A stretch of DNA of 64,000 bases from NCBI GenBank assembly GCA_944326325.1, contig CALVDQ010000010.1, positions 29,696 through 93,695 of the forward strand, in the 5' to 3' direction. Of this stretch, positions 1-9,704 are shown piece after piece (position 1 is the stretch's first letter; each line of letters opens with the position of its first letter). The position numbers and the translations under genes were made by a program. The stretch comes from an uncultured Bacteroidales bacterium (GTDB lineage: Bacteria; Bacteroidota; Bacteroidia; Bacteroidales; UBA932). The notes below the pieces were generated by a model. The model was not told the origin of the DNA. It did no database searches and worked only from the letters and a program-made list of their open reading frames with translations.

Positions 1-450
1 AGCAGCTATGGAGTTAAGGGATCCGCCCCACTGTATCAGCTGGTTGCCCTTGTTGCCGCCTCCACCCAGGGAGTTAAGCAAAGGGTTTACCACAGTATTC
101 AGCATACACATCGAGAATCCGGAGATGAAAGCCCCGAGGAAATAGAGCCAGAGGCCTCTGGAAATCTGTCCGGAAAAGAACATCAGCCCCAGTCCGATGA
201 TGCCGACAGTCACGGCCACGATCAGGGAAAACCTGTAGCCGTATTTCTTCAGCATGAGCCCGGCAGGCAGTCCCATGAAAGCGTATGCGATGAAGTTGGC
301 GAAATTACCCAACTGGGCGATACCCATAGAGACGCCGTACTGGGATTTCACGATGACACCGAGAGGATTCTGAAGTCCGGTAACGAAGGCAATCATGAAG
401 AAAAGGACGTATGAAAGGATGATTACCGGCAAATATTTTCTTATTTTCAT
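1..450 (-). CDS. FucP/GluP-type sugar MFS permease, N-terminal part
   Basis: The frame is open from an ATG at 450 to the left edge and gives the first 150 residues of an MFS permease. The start MKIRKYLPVIILSYVLFF is a first membrane helix. It is followed by a conserved FVTGLQNPLG stretch, a helix with NFANFIAYAFMGLPAG, a cytoplasmic LKKYGYR loop (the family's GxLxxKxGYR-like A motif), and NTVVNPLLNSLGGGGNKG. These NPL and NxxGG motifs are typical of the FucP/GluP/NagP sugar:H+ symporters of Bacteroidota, which carry fucose, glucose/galactose or GlcNAc across the inner membrane. The full protein should be about 410-440 residues, so roughly two thirds lie outside the window. The substrate cannot be decided from this fragment. 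It is in the same orientation as the organophosphate antiporter at 606-1982, with a 155-base gap. Confidence 0.85.
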   Translation of the reverse strand, partial: MKIRKYLPVIILSYVLFFMIAFVTGLQNPLGVIVKSQYGVSMGIAQLGNFANFIAYAFMGLPAGLMLKKYGYRFSLIVAVTVGIIGLGLMFFSGQISRGLWLYFLGAFISGFSMCMLNTVVNPLLNSLGGGGNKGNQLIQWGGSLNSIAA

Positions 451-605
451 AAACGTACTTTTTGATCAGTAAATTTTCAGACTCTGTCTTCCGGAAAGAT
501 CCCTGAAATTCCAGGGGCTCACCCTGAGGACATAATTTCTTATAAAGGTATGAAGAAAATCCGTAAATGAAAATAAAAATTCGAATCCATGCCGTTTCCG
601 GCATA

Positions 606-1982
606 TCATCCGTTTTTCATCATTTTCTTCCAGTTGAACACAGGCAGCAGGAACGAAATGAGGGCGGCGGTCAGCCAGAACACGGACACTGGCGTAAAAT
701 CGTACACCGCATCGGCTATATCCGCAGCCTGCTGCATATTCCCTTCTATAAGGTAGCCGCTGGCTATATCCTGGATTCCGGCAGCAAGATAGCTCGATAT
801 CCCGACTATCCCCAGCGCGGCCCCGGTAGCCTTTCTCGGCACGATATCGACAGCCATCAGCCCTGCTACGATGCAGTACAGCACCCCGATGGAAAGGCTG
901 AACATGGAGATGTATATCACATTCATGACATATCCTCCCCCTGAAAAGAGGAAAAGCGCGAGCGAGGCAAAACTTATGGCTCCGGAAAGTATTGCCGGCT
1001 TTATGCGGTCGCTCTTGAAGACAGTATCGGAAAGCCATCCGGCAAGTACCGTTCCCAGTATCCCGAATATGGCCGAGAACGCTATGATCTGGGAAGCCGA
1101 TTCAAGGGAAAAGGCCTTTTCTTTCTGGAGGAAAAGCACCCCCCAGCCTGCCACCGCATACTTCGTGATGTATATGAAGGCGCTTGCTGCCGCGATTATC
1201 CATATACCGGGATGCCGGAGCACGATTTTCTGGACTTCGGAAGTCCTCATCCTGTCCTCTGCCCTCATCTCCTCGGAAGACAGTGCCTGGACGGAAGGGA
1301 GGCCCTTGCTTTCCGGGGTATCGCTTACACAAAACAGTATCACGAGCGTTCCTGCGATGCCGGCCACCGCCGAAAAGATGAATCCCGACTGCCAGCCGAA
1401 AGTCCCGACGATGGCCCCTATCACGATGAAGGACAGGAATTCGCCTATATATGGACTGGCACTGAAAATTCCGTAATAGGTCCCTCTCTTGTTCAGGGGA
1501 AACCATCTCGAAAGATTTATGATTCCCGGAGGAGAACCCATGGACTGTGTCCAGCCGTTGATCCCCCAAAGTATCGCGAAGGAAATGAAAAACGCCACGG
1601 AAGCGAAGCCGGCATCACCGTGGAAAAAGCCGAGCACCCCCATCAGCAGATTGATGACAGCCGAGACTGCCAGGCCTGTGGCCATAAAGCGCCTTATGTT
1701 GCAGTAGTCGGCAATGAAGCCGTTCATGAACTTGCCCACCGCATAGACGAAGAGCAGGGCAGAGCCGATGATGCCCAACTGCCCGGCCGTAAGAAGTCCG
1801 GAATCTATCACGGGCTGCTTCACCACACTCAGGCTGAGCCGGCATACATAGTAGAGGCTGTAGCCGATGGTCGCGCCCCAGAACGTTTTGTTCCTCAATG
1901 CTTTGTAGACAGGACGGATACGGTCTTCCGGGACTTTTTCCGCAGATGGCTTGCTTATTCTGTAAAACGTATACAGGCTCAT
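606..1982 (-). CDS. OPA-family organophosphate:phosphate antiporter (GlpT/UhpT-like)
   Basis: About 458 residues from the ATG at 1982, which gives MSLYTFYRI. An in-frame ATG at 2039 would add 19 residues that do not look like the family's start. The protein has about 12 hydrophobic segments. It carries OPA-subfamily motifs: an early SLYYVCRLSLSVVKQP helix, GKFMNGFIADYCNIRRFM with the family's G-x(3)-NG-x-x-AD loop, and NGWTQSMGSPPGIINLSRWF followed by NKRGTYYGI, the Q..G.P....L..WF...ERGT signature of GlpT, UhpT and UhpC. Members exchange glycerol-3-phosphate or hexose-phosphate for inorganic phosphate across the inner membrane. No UhpA/UhpB-like regulators adjoin it, so a transport role is more likely than a sensor role. 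The exact substrate is unresolved. A TATATTTG box at 2044-2051 may be its promoter. Confidence 0.88.
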   Translation of the reverse strand: MSLYTFYRISKPSAEKVPEDRIRPVYKALRNKTFWGATIGYSLYYVCRLSLSVVKQPVIDSGLLTAGQLGIIGSALLFVYAVGKFMNGFIADYCNIRRFMATGLAVSAVINLLMGVLGFFHGDAGFASVAFFISFAILWGINGWTQSMGSPPGIINLSRWFPLNKRGTYYGIFSASPYIGEFLSFIVIGAIVGTFGWQSGFIFSAVAGIAGTLVILFCVSDTPESKGLPSVQALSSEEMRAEDRMRTSEVQKIVLRHPGIWIIAAASAFIYITKYAVAGWGVLFLQKEKAFSLESASQIIAFSAIFGILGTVLAGWLSDTVFKSDRIKPAILSGAISFASLALFLFSGGGYVMNVIYISMFSLSIGVLYCIVAGLMAVDIVPRKATGAALGIVGISSYLAAGIQDIASGYLIEGNMQQAADIADAVYDFTPVSVFWLTAALISFLLPVFNWKKMMKNG

Positions 1983-2043
1983 ATTTTCATTTCGCAGATA
2001 ACGGTTCTCTATGAAAAATCCGTTAAAGATACGAAACACTTTC

Positions 2044-2051
2044 CAAATATA
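2044..2051 (-). promoter_or_regulatory. possible Bacteroidota -7 box upstream of the OPA antiporter
   Basis: Reading on the minus strand this is TATATTTG, an exact match to TAnnTTTG, about 60 bases before the chosen start at 1982. No convincing TTTG-like -33 element lies 19-21 bases upstream, so this is only a tentative promoter. Confidence 0.35.
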
Positions 2052-2085
2052 GAGGGAATTGCATGGTTTATTCTGCCATAATGAT

Positions 2086-2093
2086 TAAATTTG
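2086..2093 (+). promoter_or_regulatory. possible Bacteroidota -7 box for the SGNH hydrolase
   Basis: TAAATTTG matches TAnnTTTG 54 bases before the ATG at 2147, in the 164-base divergent spacer. The -33 region is weak: the nearest candidate, TTGC at 2059-2062, is spaced 23 bases away. Confidence 0.4.
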
Positions 2094-2146
2094 CACCCCG
2101 TGGGGCCCGGACGGACGGGACCCGTATTTCTATAACACGTAAAACG

Positions 2147-3226
2147 ATGAAAAGAATCCTCTTCTTCGCCGCATTATTCCTGTGTATATCTGCAGCGGCA
2201 CAGAACAGCAAAGGCTTTACCTTCACCGAGGCATCGGACCTCAACCTTATCGGCAAGATCCTGGACGGCACCCCTAACCCGTACCACAGGGTCGACACCT
2301 GCAAGTACAAAGGCTTTACAAAAGGAGAGAACGAACAGGTAAGGTGCTCTGCCGGACTTGCCGTCCTGTTCAGGACAGACTCCCCTGCCATTTCGGTGAA
2401 AAGCGAATACGGATACTATAATATGGGGACGAATACGATGGGTATCGCCCTCAGGGGATATGACCTGTATATCAAGAAGGACGGGCAGTGGATATACGCC
2501 GCCTCAAAGGCAGGGAACCCGGGAAAGGACGAAAACCTGGTCCTGATCAGCGGCATGGACGGGTCCATGAAGGAGTGCATGCTCTACCTTCCAATATACA
2601 GCGAAATGTATTCGGTAAAGATAGGGGTGAAGGAAGGATCGGTCATCGAAAGCCTCGAGTCTCCGTTCAGGCACAGGATAGCCATCTTCGGCTCCAGCTT
2701 CACACAGGGGATAAGCATCAGCCGGCCGGGCATGTCCTATCCGATGCAGTTCATGAGACATACCGGTCTGCAGATCCTCAGCCTCGGATGCAGCGGGAAC
2801 TGCAAGCTGCAGCCGTATTTCGCCGATGTGCTGGCAGACTGCAAGGCCGATGCGATGATATTCGACTCTTTCTCGAATCCTGATGCCAGGATGATAAAGG
2901 AAAGGCTTTTCCCGTTCATCGAGAAGATCCGGGAATCTCATCCTGACATTCCGCTCATCTTCATGCAGACTATCTACCGTGAAAGCCGCAATTTCAGCCT
3001 TGCCAGCGACAAGTCCGAACAGGCCAAGATGGATATGGCGGCCGCACTCATGAAAGAGGCCGTGAAGAAATACGACAATGTATATTTCATAATCCCTGAT
3101 ACCGGGAAAAACGCACGTGAAAGTTCGGTCGACGGCACCCACCCGTCCGATATGGGCTATATGGGCTGGGCTGAGTCGATAGAGAAGCCTGTCCTCAGGA
3201 TCCTGAAGAAATACGGTATCAGGTAG
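2147..3226 (+). CDS. secreted SGNH/GDSL-family hydrolase
   Basis: I chose the ATG at 2147 because it opens directly into a signal peptide (MKRILFFAALFLCISAAAQ). The upstream in-frame ATG at 2063 lies within the promoter region. The mature protein of about 340 residues has an N-terminal beta-rich part and then an SGNH esterase domain. Block I is IFGSSFTQG near residue 180 with the nucleophile Ser, block II is LGCSGN near 213, and block V is DGTHPSDMGY near 328, supplying the catalytic Asp and His. Such Bacteroidota enzymes are usually periplasmic or surface esterases that deacylate carbohydrates, for example acetylated glycans. The substrate is not evident. It is divergent from the OPA antiporter and convergent with the ChaN-like gene, so it appears to be transcribed alone. 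Confidence 0.85.
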   Translation: MKRILFFAALFLCISAAAQNSKGFTFTEASDLNLIGKILDGTPNPYHRVDTCKYKGFTKGENEQVRCSAGLAVLFRTDSPAISVKSEYGYYNMGTNTMGIALRGYDLYIKKDGQWIYAASKAGNPGKDENLVLISGMDGSMKECMLYLPIYSEMYSVKIGVKEGSVIESLESPFRHRIAIFGSSFTQGISISRPGMSYPMQFMRHTGLQILSLGCSGNCKLQPYFADVLADCKADAMIFDSFSNPDARMIKERLFPFIEKIRESHPDIPLIFMQTIYRESRNFSLASDKSEQAKMDMAAALMKEAVKKYDNVYFIIPDTGKNARESSVDGTHPSDMGYMGWAESIEKPVLRILKKYGIR

Positions 3227-3241
3227 CCGGTACCGGTATCC

Positions 3242-4123
3242 TCAGAAATACGTCATGGTCATGTCCGTCGGGACACAGATGATGAAATCCGCACGGGAGA
3301 TATTCTCCCCGTCCAGCGAAGATATGTCATCCTGCCTGACGCAGCATACGGTCATCACGGTCTTTCCCGGACAATAGTCCTCAAGATAAGGTATAATGCC
3401 GCCATGGAAGTCGGAATGGAAATTCCCGTTATAATGGATGAAACGCTTCCCCGACATGTTCCTCGCTATGGACCAGGCCATGGTGGCATCTTTCAGGGCC
3501 TGAGCCTCCGCAAAAAAGCTGCGTGTACCGTCTTCGCGCCCGCTTATCATCTGCATGAACCCGAACATTGCCTCGCCGGCCTCCGAGGCCTCGAACTTTA
3601 CAGGCAGGGGTGCCATAAGGGCCTTGGCCGCATCGGAAAGGCTGTCGAGGGCCTCAAGACCATGGTCCTTGACGTAAGAGGCATATCTGCGCGGGACATT
3701 TGTAGCCACGAACTTCAACCCCTTTTCCCTCGCGAATGAAAGGAGGGGGTAGTAGTCAGTATAGTAATTGTCCCATAGTTTCGCTTCATTCTCGAACTTG
3801 TCCGAAGAAATCAGTCCGGAGACATATTCGTCCACAAGCAGCTGGTTGTCTGTCTCGAACATCTCCGCTCCGATGACAAGGCCGTCAGGGGCCTTTTTCC
3901 ACAGATCCCTGGTGATCTCGTATTCAAGCCAATGTGCCACAGGGCAGTTGTGAGTCTCGCCGATAAAGACGACATCCGCGGAAGACAAAGCCTTCAGCAT
4001 CCTGCCGTAGTCCGACCGGCTCCCGTCTGCCGAGAACACCGAATAGGCTGCCTTGTCCTGCGCAGACATTGAAAACTGCAGTAACACCAGCAGCATCAGA
4101 AACATCAATCTTACCGTTTTCAT
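3242..4123 (-). CDS. ChaN-like haem-binding/TIKI-superfamily secreted protein
   Basis: 293 residues with a cleavable signal peptide ending near SMSAQ at residue 20. There is no lipobox cysteine, so it should be soluble in the periplasm. The ChaN (Cofac_haem_bdg) core starts at VVFIGETHNCPVAHWLEYEI with the family's GETH at residues 55-58. Further conserved stretches are GLVIGAEMFETDNQ and FIHYNGNFHSDFHGG, the latter supplying a C-terminal histidine cluster. ChaN of Campylobacter binds stacked haem and is linked to iron uptake; related EreA/TIKI proteins are hydrolases or metalloproteases. It is the last gene of the operon susC-susD-lipoprotein-M16 protease-chaN, with a 13-base gap to the protease gene. 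This context suggests a role in handling haem or peptide cargo, but that is inference. Confidence 0.82.
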   Translation of the reverse strand: MKTVRLMFLMLLVLLQFSMSAQDKAAYSVFSADGSRSDYGRMLKALSSADVVFIGETHNCPVAHWLEYEITRDLWKKAPDGLVIGAEMFETDNQLLVDEYVSGLISSDKFENEAKLWDNYYTDYYPLLSFAREKGLKFVATNVPRRYASYVKDHGLEALDSLSDAAKALMAPLPVKFEASEAGEAMFGFMQMISGREDGTRSFFAEAQALKDATMAWSIARNMSGKRFIHYNGNFHSDFHGGIIPYLEDYCPGKTVMTVCCVRQDDISSLDGENISRADFIICVPTDMTMTYF

Positions 4124-4136
4124 AAAAAATCAATTT

Positions 4137-7064
4137 TCATAAAACGACGGGCATTCCGGCTGTCCCGCCAGGATCCGCTTCGGACCAGAAGGGACCGATA
4201 GACAGTATCATATACCTGTCCGTATCAAAACACCTCCTGAACTCCTGCCTCAACTCATCAGGAGTTATTGTTTCAAGGACCTGTTCATATCTGTCAAAAT
4301 CTTCGAGAGACTCGTTGTTACGCAACCGGGCGACGAGATGGGTTTTCCAGTTGGAGGTAGCGTCTTCTTCAAGGTAGGTCCTTTTGTTGACGATGAAGAT
4401 GCGCTTAAGGGTATTCAGTTCTTTTTTGGAAACCTTTTTTTCCTGAAGTTCCCTTATGATTGAATCAAGGACGCCGTGAACCTTGGCGGTATTGTTGCGG
4501 TCCACGGAAGCGTTGATGTCCATGTAGAATATGCTGTCGGGAACGGCGTTGTAGAAAAGGGAGGTATACGGTGAATATACAAGGGACTCCTGCTCCCGTA
4601 GGACTGTGATCAGCCGGCTCCTGACAAGATTGTTCATCAGCTTCAGTTTCAAGCCTGAACGCAAGGAGGGCCTGTATTTCCCGAAGCGGATGTAATCGAA
4701 CATGGTCTGGGTCTCGTTGGCATTCGGGAATTCTATCTTGCGGGTGGTCTCCGGCAAAGAGAAATGCGAAGGCCCGGCCGTATTCGGTTCAAAGCCGCGA
4801 GGTATGCTGCCGAAGACAGGTACCGCTTCGGCGAGCAGGGAATCCGGGTCAAAATCCCCGCAGATTACGCAGGTCATTCCCGTAGGATTGGAATACAGTT
4901 TCTTATATTCCAGGGCAAGGGTATCGAGATTGAGATCTTCCAGCACCTGCTCCGTAATTTCAGTACGGCGTCCGTATATGAGGTTTCCCATCAGGCTGTC
5001 TATCTGCATACTGAGCTGACGCTGTACATCCTGCTTCATGAGACGGCCGAGATAGGATTCCTCCCCGAGGCTTTCTATCTCGTCACGGCGGATCGCTTCA
5101 AATTCACTGTAATTCAGTCCCGGATGAAGCATCTTTTCATACACAAGGTTGAACATAAGGCGCATGGAAGATGCCGGTGCGGAAGCTATCATGCCGTGCC
5201 AGTAGGATTCAATGGCAAGCAGGAGTCCTATTCCGTTTTCCGCAAGGACAGAATGGTATACATCATCATCAATTCCTTCTATTCCGCCAAGTTCCATGTA
5301 CCCTGCCATTCCCTCGAAATACGCATACCTGTCTTCGGGAACACGGGAAAGCCCTCCGGGGGCGAAAGTCTGCATCTGGATCCTGCCTTCATCGTCACGG
5401 GTCGGTCTCAGGACCAGCCGGAACCCGTTTTCCAGCATCACATCGGTAACGCCTGTCGCCGGATAGAACGTCCGGCCGCTCACCTTTCCTGCATCGGCAG
5501 GCCTTTTCTGAAGCAGAGGCGCAGGTATCACCGTCCTGACGGCTTCCGTCTCCCGGTCGTCCTCCACGTAGGTATATGGCGGACATTCCGTGGAAGAGGC
5601 GAGGGCCAGGAGAGAATCCACCTCTGCTGCGGTGAATCCGCCGGTCACTTCCGGATTGTACCGGCACGCCACCAGAGCCGTCTCCGAGGCACTTTCGAGC
5701 CAGGAGGCCAAAATCTTGCGCAGGTCTTCGGAAACGGTAGACTTCAACGCCCTGCACAGCAGGTCCGCCTGGGCACTGTCCGTCACTTCCCTGTCCCCGA
5801 AAAGGACGGCATCGGCTATATTGTCGCAAATAGCCGACGAACTGCTCCCGTGGGAGGCCCCGCATTTTACGTCTTCCCTTAACTCTTCCATCTCCCCGTC
5901 CTGGAAACCCTCGCGGGCCAGCCTGTAAAGCTCGGCAGCGACACTGACCAGTCTGCTTCCGACCTCTTCCTTGTCCTCTCCGGAGAGGGAGACCACGAAA
6001 TGCTCCTTGTCGGCAAAATACCAGTTGTTCGACACCGTGGCATGCTTTCCGGTCTCATACAGGCGGTCCGAGACAGCCTCCACGAGCATCCTGTTCCGTC
6101 CGGCGGCCACAGCTTCGCCCAAAGTCCTCCTCATCACCGCCTTGTGCGGCACAATCAGTTCGAAAGTCATGCTTCCCGCAAGGGTGTCCGTGACTTCCTT
6201 CACGCTGGTTCCCCCGGCATACTCCAGCGGAGATTCGTTGAATTCCGGAGACACCGTCGGCTCCAGAGGCCCGAGAATCCTGGAGATACGGTTCTCCATG
6301 TCAGTTTCGTCTATATCGCCTACAATCGCGACTGTAGCCCTGTCGAGAGTGTACCATTCGTTGTGGAAGTCCTTGAGGATCCGGGCGGTAATCCTGTCTA
6401 TATCATCCTCCGTGCCGAGAGGGATACCCTCGCTGTACCTGCCTGTACCTATCTTCAGGTCATAGAACTCGTCCCCGACATCATACCCGCGCAGTTCCTC
6501 CTTGATGACGCCCTTTTCCTTCTCGACCTTTCCTGGATCGATGGTGATGTCAGTGAGCCAGTCCTTCAGGATAAGAAGGGCCCTGTCCAGATTTTCAGGG
6601 TTGTCTGAAGGCATGGAGAACATGTATATGGTCCGGTCATATCCGGTAAAGGCATTTATGCCCGCCCCGTACTGCACCCCGAGGGATTCAAGATATTCGA
6701 CAAGCCGTCGTTTCGGGAAATGCTTCGTTCCCCCGAAAGCCATATGTTCCAGGAAATGTGCGGCGCCCCTGTTCCCGTCGGTCTCCATCACGGAACCGGT
6801 CCTGAATATGAGCCTGAATTCAATCATCCTGGAAGGGGAAGCATTCTTCATGAGGACATAATGCAAACCGTTGTCCAGTTTCTTCTCGACCATACCTTCC
6901 GGAGGCAGGACAGCATCATTGAAAGCCTGTGATATCTCCGCATCGGTCCGGAAGGCATCCGTCGCGTCTCCCCGGAAAAAAGCTGATTGCCCGGCAGCAG
7001 CTGCGGAACAATCAGCGATGGAATTGGCAGCCAAGGCCGCCAGGATCAGCAATATTTTCTTCAT
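4137..7064 (-). CDS. M16 (pitrilysin-family) zinc metalloprotease
   Basis: 975 residues beginning with a signal peptide (MKKILLILAALAANSIADCS), so it acts in the periplasm or outer envelope. The inverted zinc motif is HFLEH at residues 103-107. The distal Glu ligand is probably E183, in EKEKGVIKEE about 76 residues later, which matches pitrilysin spacing. The length covers the usual four repeats in two halves: an active half, then an inactive second half starting near VTDVMLENGFRLVLRP without a zinc motif. Relatives include E. coli PqqL and many Bacteroidota enzymes that degrade peptides in the periplasm. Placement downstream of SusC/SusD suggests it processes imported peptides or peptide-bound cofactors. 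The gene ends 13 bases before chaN, and a 42-base gap separates it from the upstream lipoprotein gene. Confidence 0.93.
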   Translation of the reverse strand: MKKILLILAALAANSIADCSAAAAGQSAFFRGDATDAFRTDAEISQAFNDAVLPPEGMVEKKLDNGLHYVLMKNASPSRMIEFRLIFRTGSVMETDGNRGAAHFLEHMAFGGTKHFPKRRLVEYLESLGVQYGAGINAFTGYDRTIYMFSMPSDNPENLDRALLILKDWLTDITIDPGKVEKEKGVIKEELRGYDVGDEFYDLKIGTGRYSEGIPLGTEDDIDRITARILKDFHNEWYTLDRATVAIVGDIDETDMENRISRILGPLEPTVSPEFNESPLEYAGGTSVKEVTDTLAGSMTFELIVPHKAVMRRTLGEAVAAGRNRMLVEAVSDRLYETGKHATVSNNWYFADKEHFVVSLSGEDKEEVGSRLVSVAAELYRLAREGFQDGEMEELREDVKCGASHGSSSSAICDNIADAVLFGDREVTDSAQADLLCRALKSTVSEDLRKILASWLESASETALVACRYNPEVTGGFTAAEVDSLLALASSTECPPYTYVEDDRETEAVRTVIPAPLLQKRPADAGKVSGRTFYPATGVTDVMLENGFRLVLRPTRDDEGRIQMQTFAPGGLSRVPEDRYAYFEGMAGYMELGGIEGIDDDVYHSVLAENGIGLLLAIESYWHGMIASAPASSMRLMFNLVYEKMLHPGLNYSEFEAIRRDEIESLGEESYLGRLMKQDVQRQLSMQIDSLMGNLIYGRRTEITEQVLEDLNLDTLALEYKKLYSNPTGMTCVICGDFDPDSLLAEAVPVFGSIPRGFEPNTAGPSHFSLPETTRKIEFPNANETQTMFDYIRFGKYRPSLRSGLKLKLMNNLVRSRLITVLREQESLVYSPYTSLFYNAVPDSIFYMDINASVDRNNTAKVHGVLDSIIRELQEKKVSKKELNTLKRIFIVNKRTYLEEDATSNWKTHLVARLRNNESLEDFDRYEQVLETITPDELRQEFRRCFDTDRYMILSIGPFWSEADPGGTAGMPVVL

Positions 7065-7106
7065 CCGTTTCTTATCCGTATAAAAGAAGCGTCAAGATAC
7101 GAAAAA

Positions 7107-8291
7107 TTATTCGTTAGGGGTATATGTGGCCACGACTCTTGAATAGTCGTATTCATTATAATTGTAGATGCAGAACGTGAATACCAGCTTATCTTCAGAT
7201 ATTTCCGCGCTCGATTCCGTCCAGTTGCCGCATTCATAATAATCTTCGGCGATATTGTCGCAATTCAGGTAAAAATCCGGGTCGACAGTAGCGTCATAAA
7301 GCCACTCGGCGTCTTTTTCAGGGCCTATGGTACCTGCCTCCAGGGCAGCCTTCTCCCGTTCGTATGCCGAAAAGCCGAACTCGAACGGAACCTTGAACAT
7401 TTCCACTGTCTCCTCGTACTCTTCATCGAAATAGGACAAGTCGGCCACGAATTCTACAGTACCGTCGGTACCCGGCTTTATACCGTCGAGTGTCACGGAA
7501 AAAGTCTCGTCGGAAGAAGAAGTCCAGCCTATCGCCTCCAGCAGTTCGGTATAGCTCGGGGCATATTCGGCCTGGTCTTCGGCCCAGTAAGGATTTTCAA
7601 GTGTATTGGCTTTCAGCTTGTCATAGAACACATCAGTCAATCCCATCGGGTTGCTTGTCATCTTCAGGACAGGCTGGCCGACTGCAGACTCTTCAGAAAG
7701 CGATATGACCGTGATGCCATTGACAGTCTGCGCCGGAAGAGGCACTTCCGAATCCTGGCTGGATGCCGTGTACACGGTGGTCACATTCACAAGTCCGATA
7801 TACTTCTTCAAGTCGATCCCGGTAGCTTCCATATATGCCGCCACGATGGCCTCCTGCTCCTCGGTAAGGCCAGCCATTGACGAAGAAATCACGGTAAAGC
7901 TGAAATCCTCTCTCCATGCGACATTTTCCGGAAGTACGGTACTTTCATCAAGGGTAATCCTGAAATTCCTCGATTCTTCCGTAAGGGTGCCGGATTTTAC
8001 CGTAAGCACTGCGGTCCTTTCACCGGCAGGAATAGTTACGGGATTCCCCTCCAGGGTAATGATTCCGTCGGGGTCGTCAACCTTGAAATCCAGTGTCAGG
8101 TCCTGGCCGAGCGAGGTGGTCAGCATCACGGTCACCTCAAGGGAAGCACCTTCGACATCATACATCGAAGCGGATTCCGAATCCATATAGATGTAGTTGA
8201 TCCCGTCATAGCCTGTCTCAGGGTCTTCACAGGAAGCCATTCCTGTCATCAATACTGCTGCAGCGCAGCACAAGCTGAAAATTTTCTTCAT
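7107..8291 (-). CDS. SusCD-associated lipoprotein with Calx-beta-like N-terminal domain
   Basis: 394 residues with a lipoprotein signal: MTGMASC puts the lipidated Cys at residue 21, and the acidic EDPETG after it favours surface export in Bacteroidota. Residues of about 30-125 look like a Calx-beta/Ig-type fold, with alternating beta strands and motifs such as LDFKVDDPDG, VTIPAGERTAVLTV and RNFRITLDES. The remainder, about 140-394, is acidic and Tyr/Asp-rich with no family I can name. It follows SusD with a 23-base gap, the usual place for a SusE-like accessory binding lipoprotein. I infer a surface ligand-binding role. No catalytic motif is visible. Confidence 0.7.
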   Translation of the reverse strand: MKKIFSLCCAAAVLMTGMASCEDPETGYDGINYIYMDSESASMYDVEGASLEVTVMLTTSLGQDLTLDFKVDDPDGIITLEGNPVTIPAGERTAVLTVKSGTLTEESRNFRITLDESTVLPENVAWREDFSFTVISSSMAGLTEEQEAIVAAYMEATGIDLKKYIGLVNVTTVYTASSQDSEVPLPAQTVNGITVISLSEESAVGQPVLKMTSNPMGLTDVFYDKLKANTLENPYWAEDQAEYAPSYTELLEAIGWTSSSDETFSVTLDGIKPGTDGTVEFVADLSYFDEEYEETVEMFKVPFEFGFSAYEREKAALEAGTIGPEKDAEWLYDATVDPDFYLNCDNIAEDYYECGNWTESSAEISEDKLVFTFCIYNYNEYDYSRVVATYTPNE

Positions 8292-8314
8292 GTCTGTCTA
8301 TTTTATATTTTACG

Positions 8315-9691
8315 TTATTCCACTACTTCATACGACCATCCGGGATTCTGGTTCCCGGCCTTGATGTTTTCATTATACCTGTACTCAGACTGAGGAATAG
8401 GGAAAAGATGCCTGTAATCATCCGCAGCGACTGTCGAGGTCCGGACCCCTGCTGCACTGTATCTGTCCAGCGGCCCGCCGATGCGTTTCAGGTCGAAGTA
8501 CCTTACACCTTCGCCGACAAACTCCTTCTGCTTTTCATTCAATATGGCACCGGCCAGCGCATCTCCGGAAAGCGACTCCTCCAGCAGGGTACAGCCGCGT
8601 GCTCCGAGATACCCGTTCATTACCTTCACCGCCTCGTCCGGCTGCCCGTTCCTCGCATATGCTTCCGCAACGGTAAAGCACACTCCGGAATAGCGCAAGG
8701 TGTTGATATACCTCACCTCGGAATTCTCATAATACATCCTGTTGTATTTCCCGAGACTCCTCACTCCTTCTACCGGTCCCTGGTATACGCACCATTCCTT
8801 CCTCACGTCGGAATCCTCATAGACGATCTCGTCAGAAAGGCGGAAATAATCACCGCGCTCCCTGTCGTAGTTCAGGTTTATATAGAAAGAATCGAAGATA
8901 TACGGGGCGAATATCCGCTCTGCACTTTCATTCTCGCTCCACAGGTTGGCGTATTCCGTTCCGGTCCAGCGGTCGGCAGTTCCGGAAAGCAGTGGAAGCC
9001 CGTATTCCACAGCCTTTCCGTAATCTCCCCTGTACAGTTCGAAATCCGCACGCAGGGCATTTACGGCATCGGTACCGAAATAATACACCTGGTTCCCCGT
9101 ATTGGAGACAGAGGCCGCAGCCTCAAGAAGGGCGTCTATCTCGGCCACGCAGTCCCTGAGAGATGATCGCGGAAGGAAATCAAGCTCAAGCCTGTCTTTC
9201 AGAATGATGCCGTCCCTGTCAAGATTCTCTTCCGAATACGGAGGTGCATAAAGCCTCAACAGGTCAAAATAGCAATAAGCCTTGAGGGCCTGGGCCTCGC
9301 TGCGTATCCTGTCCAGTTCCAGGGCATCCTCATCTCCTTCGGTCACCACATTGTCCAGCCTGGTAAGAAGGGTATTGAGATAGGCCACGGTCATGTAATA
9401 GTCATTCCATACCTGGGAAGAAAGGTCGCTTATCGCATTGTCCTGCCAGTTATAGAGATTCTGCATCTCCGCATACTGGGTTACAAACGAGGTAGGATAG
9501 AAGTCATCGCTGAGTATGGATAGCTCCATCTGGTAGCGGGGCAGGGAATTGTATGCCGCAGCCAGCAGTTCCCTTGCCGTCCCCGTGGTAGTAATGGCGT
9601 CAGGGTCCGAAAACTGGTTCTCCAGCTTGATGTCCAGGCAGCCGGAAAGCAACGGCAGTATGCCCAATATGGAAAGTATATATTTTTTCAT
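8315..9691 (-). CDS. SusD/RagB-family surface nutrient-binding lipoprotein
   Basis: 458 residues. The lipobox is LLSGC with Cys at residue 18, followed by acidic residues. SusD hallmarks are the N-terminal helical region (LLAAAYNSLPRYQMEL), the TPR-like helices with EAQALKAYCYFDLLRLYAPPY, and the C-terminal ILNEKQKEFVGEGVRYFDLKRIG followed by LFPIPQSEYRYNENIKAGNQNPGW. SusD proteins act as the lid on the SusC barrel at the cell surface. At 458 residues it is slightly short for glycan-type SusD proteins, closer to RagB-like ones. Partner SusC ends 13 bases upstream. Confidence 0.95.
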   Translation of the reverse strand: MKKYILSILGILPLLSGCLDIKLENQFSDPDAITTTGTARELLAAAYNSLPRYQMELSILSDDFYPTSFVTQYAEMQNLYNWQDNAISDLSSQVWNDYYMTVAYLNTLLTRLDNVVTEGDEDALELDRIRSEAQALKAYCYFDLLRLYAPPYSEENLDRDGIILKDRLELDFLPRSSLRDCVAEIDALLEAAASVSNTGNQVYYFGTDAVNALRADFELYRGDYGKAVEYGLPLLSGTADRWTGTEYANLWSENESAERIFAPYIFDSFYINLNYDRERGDYFRLSDEIVYEDSDVRKEWCVYQGPVEGVRSLGKYNRMYYENSEVRYINTLRYSGVCFTVAEAYARNGQPDEAVKVMNGYLGARGCTLLEESLSGDALAGAILNEKQKEFVGEGVRYFDLKRIGGPLDRYSAAGVRTSTVAADDYRHLFPIPQSEYRYNENIKAGNQNPGWSYEVVE

Positions 9692-9704
9692 CTTCAGTCC
9701 GGTT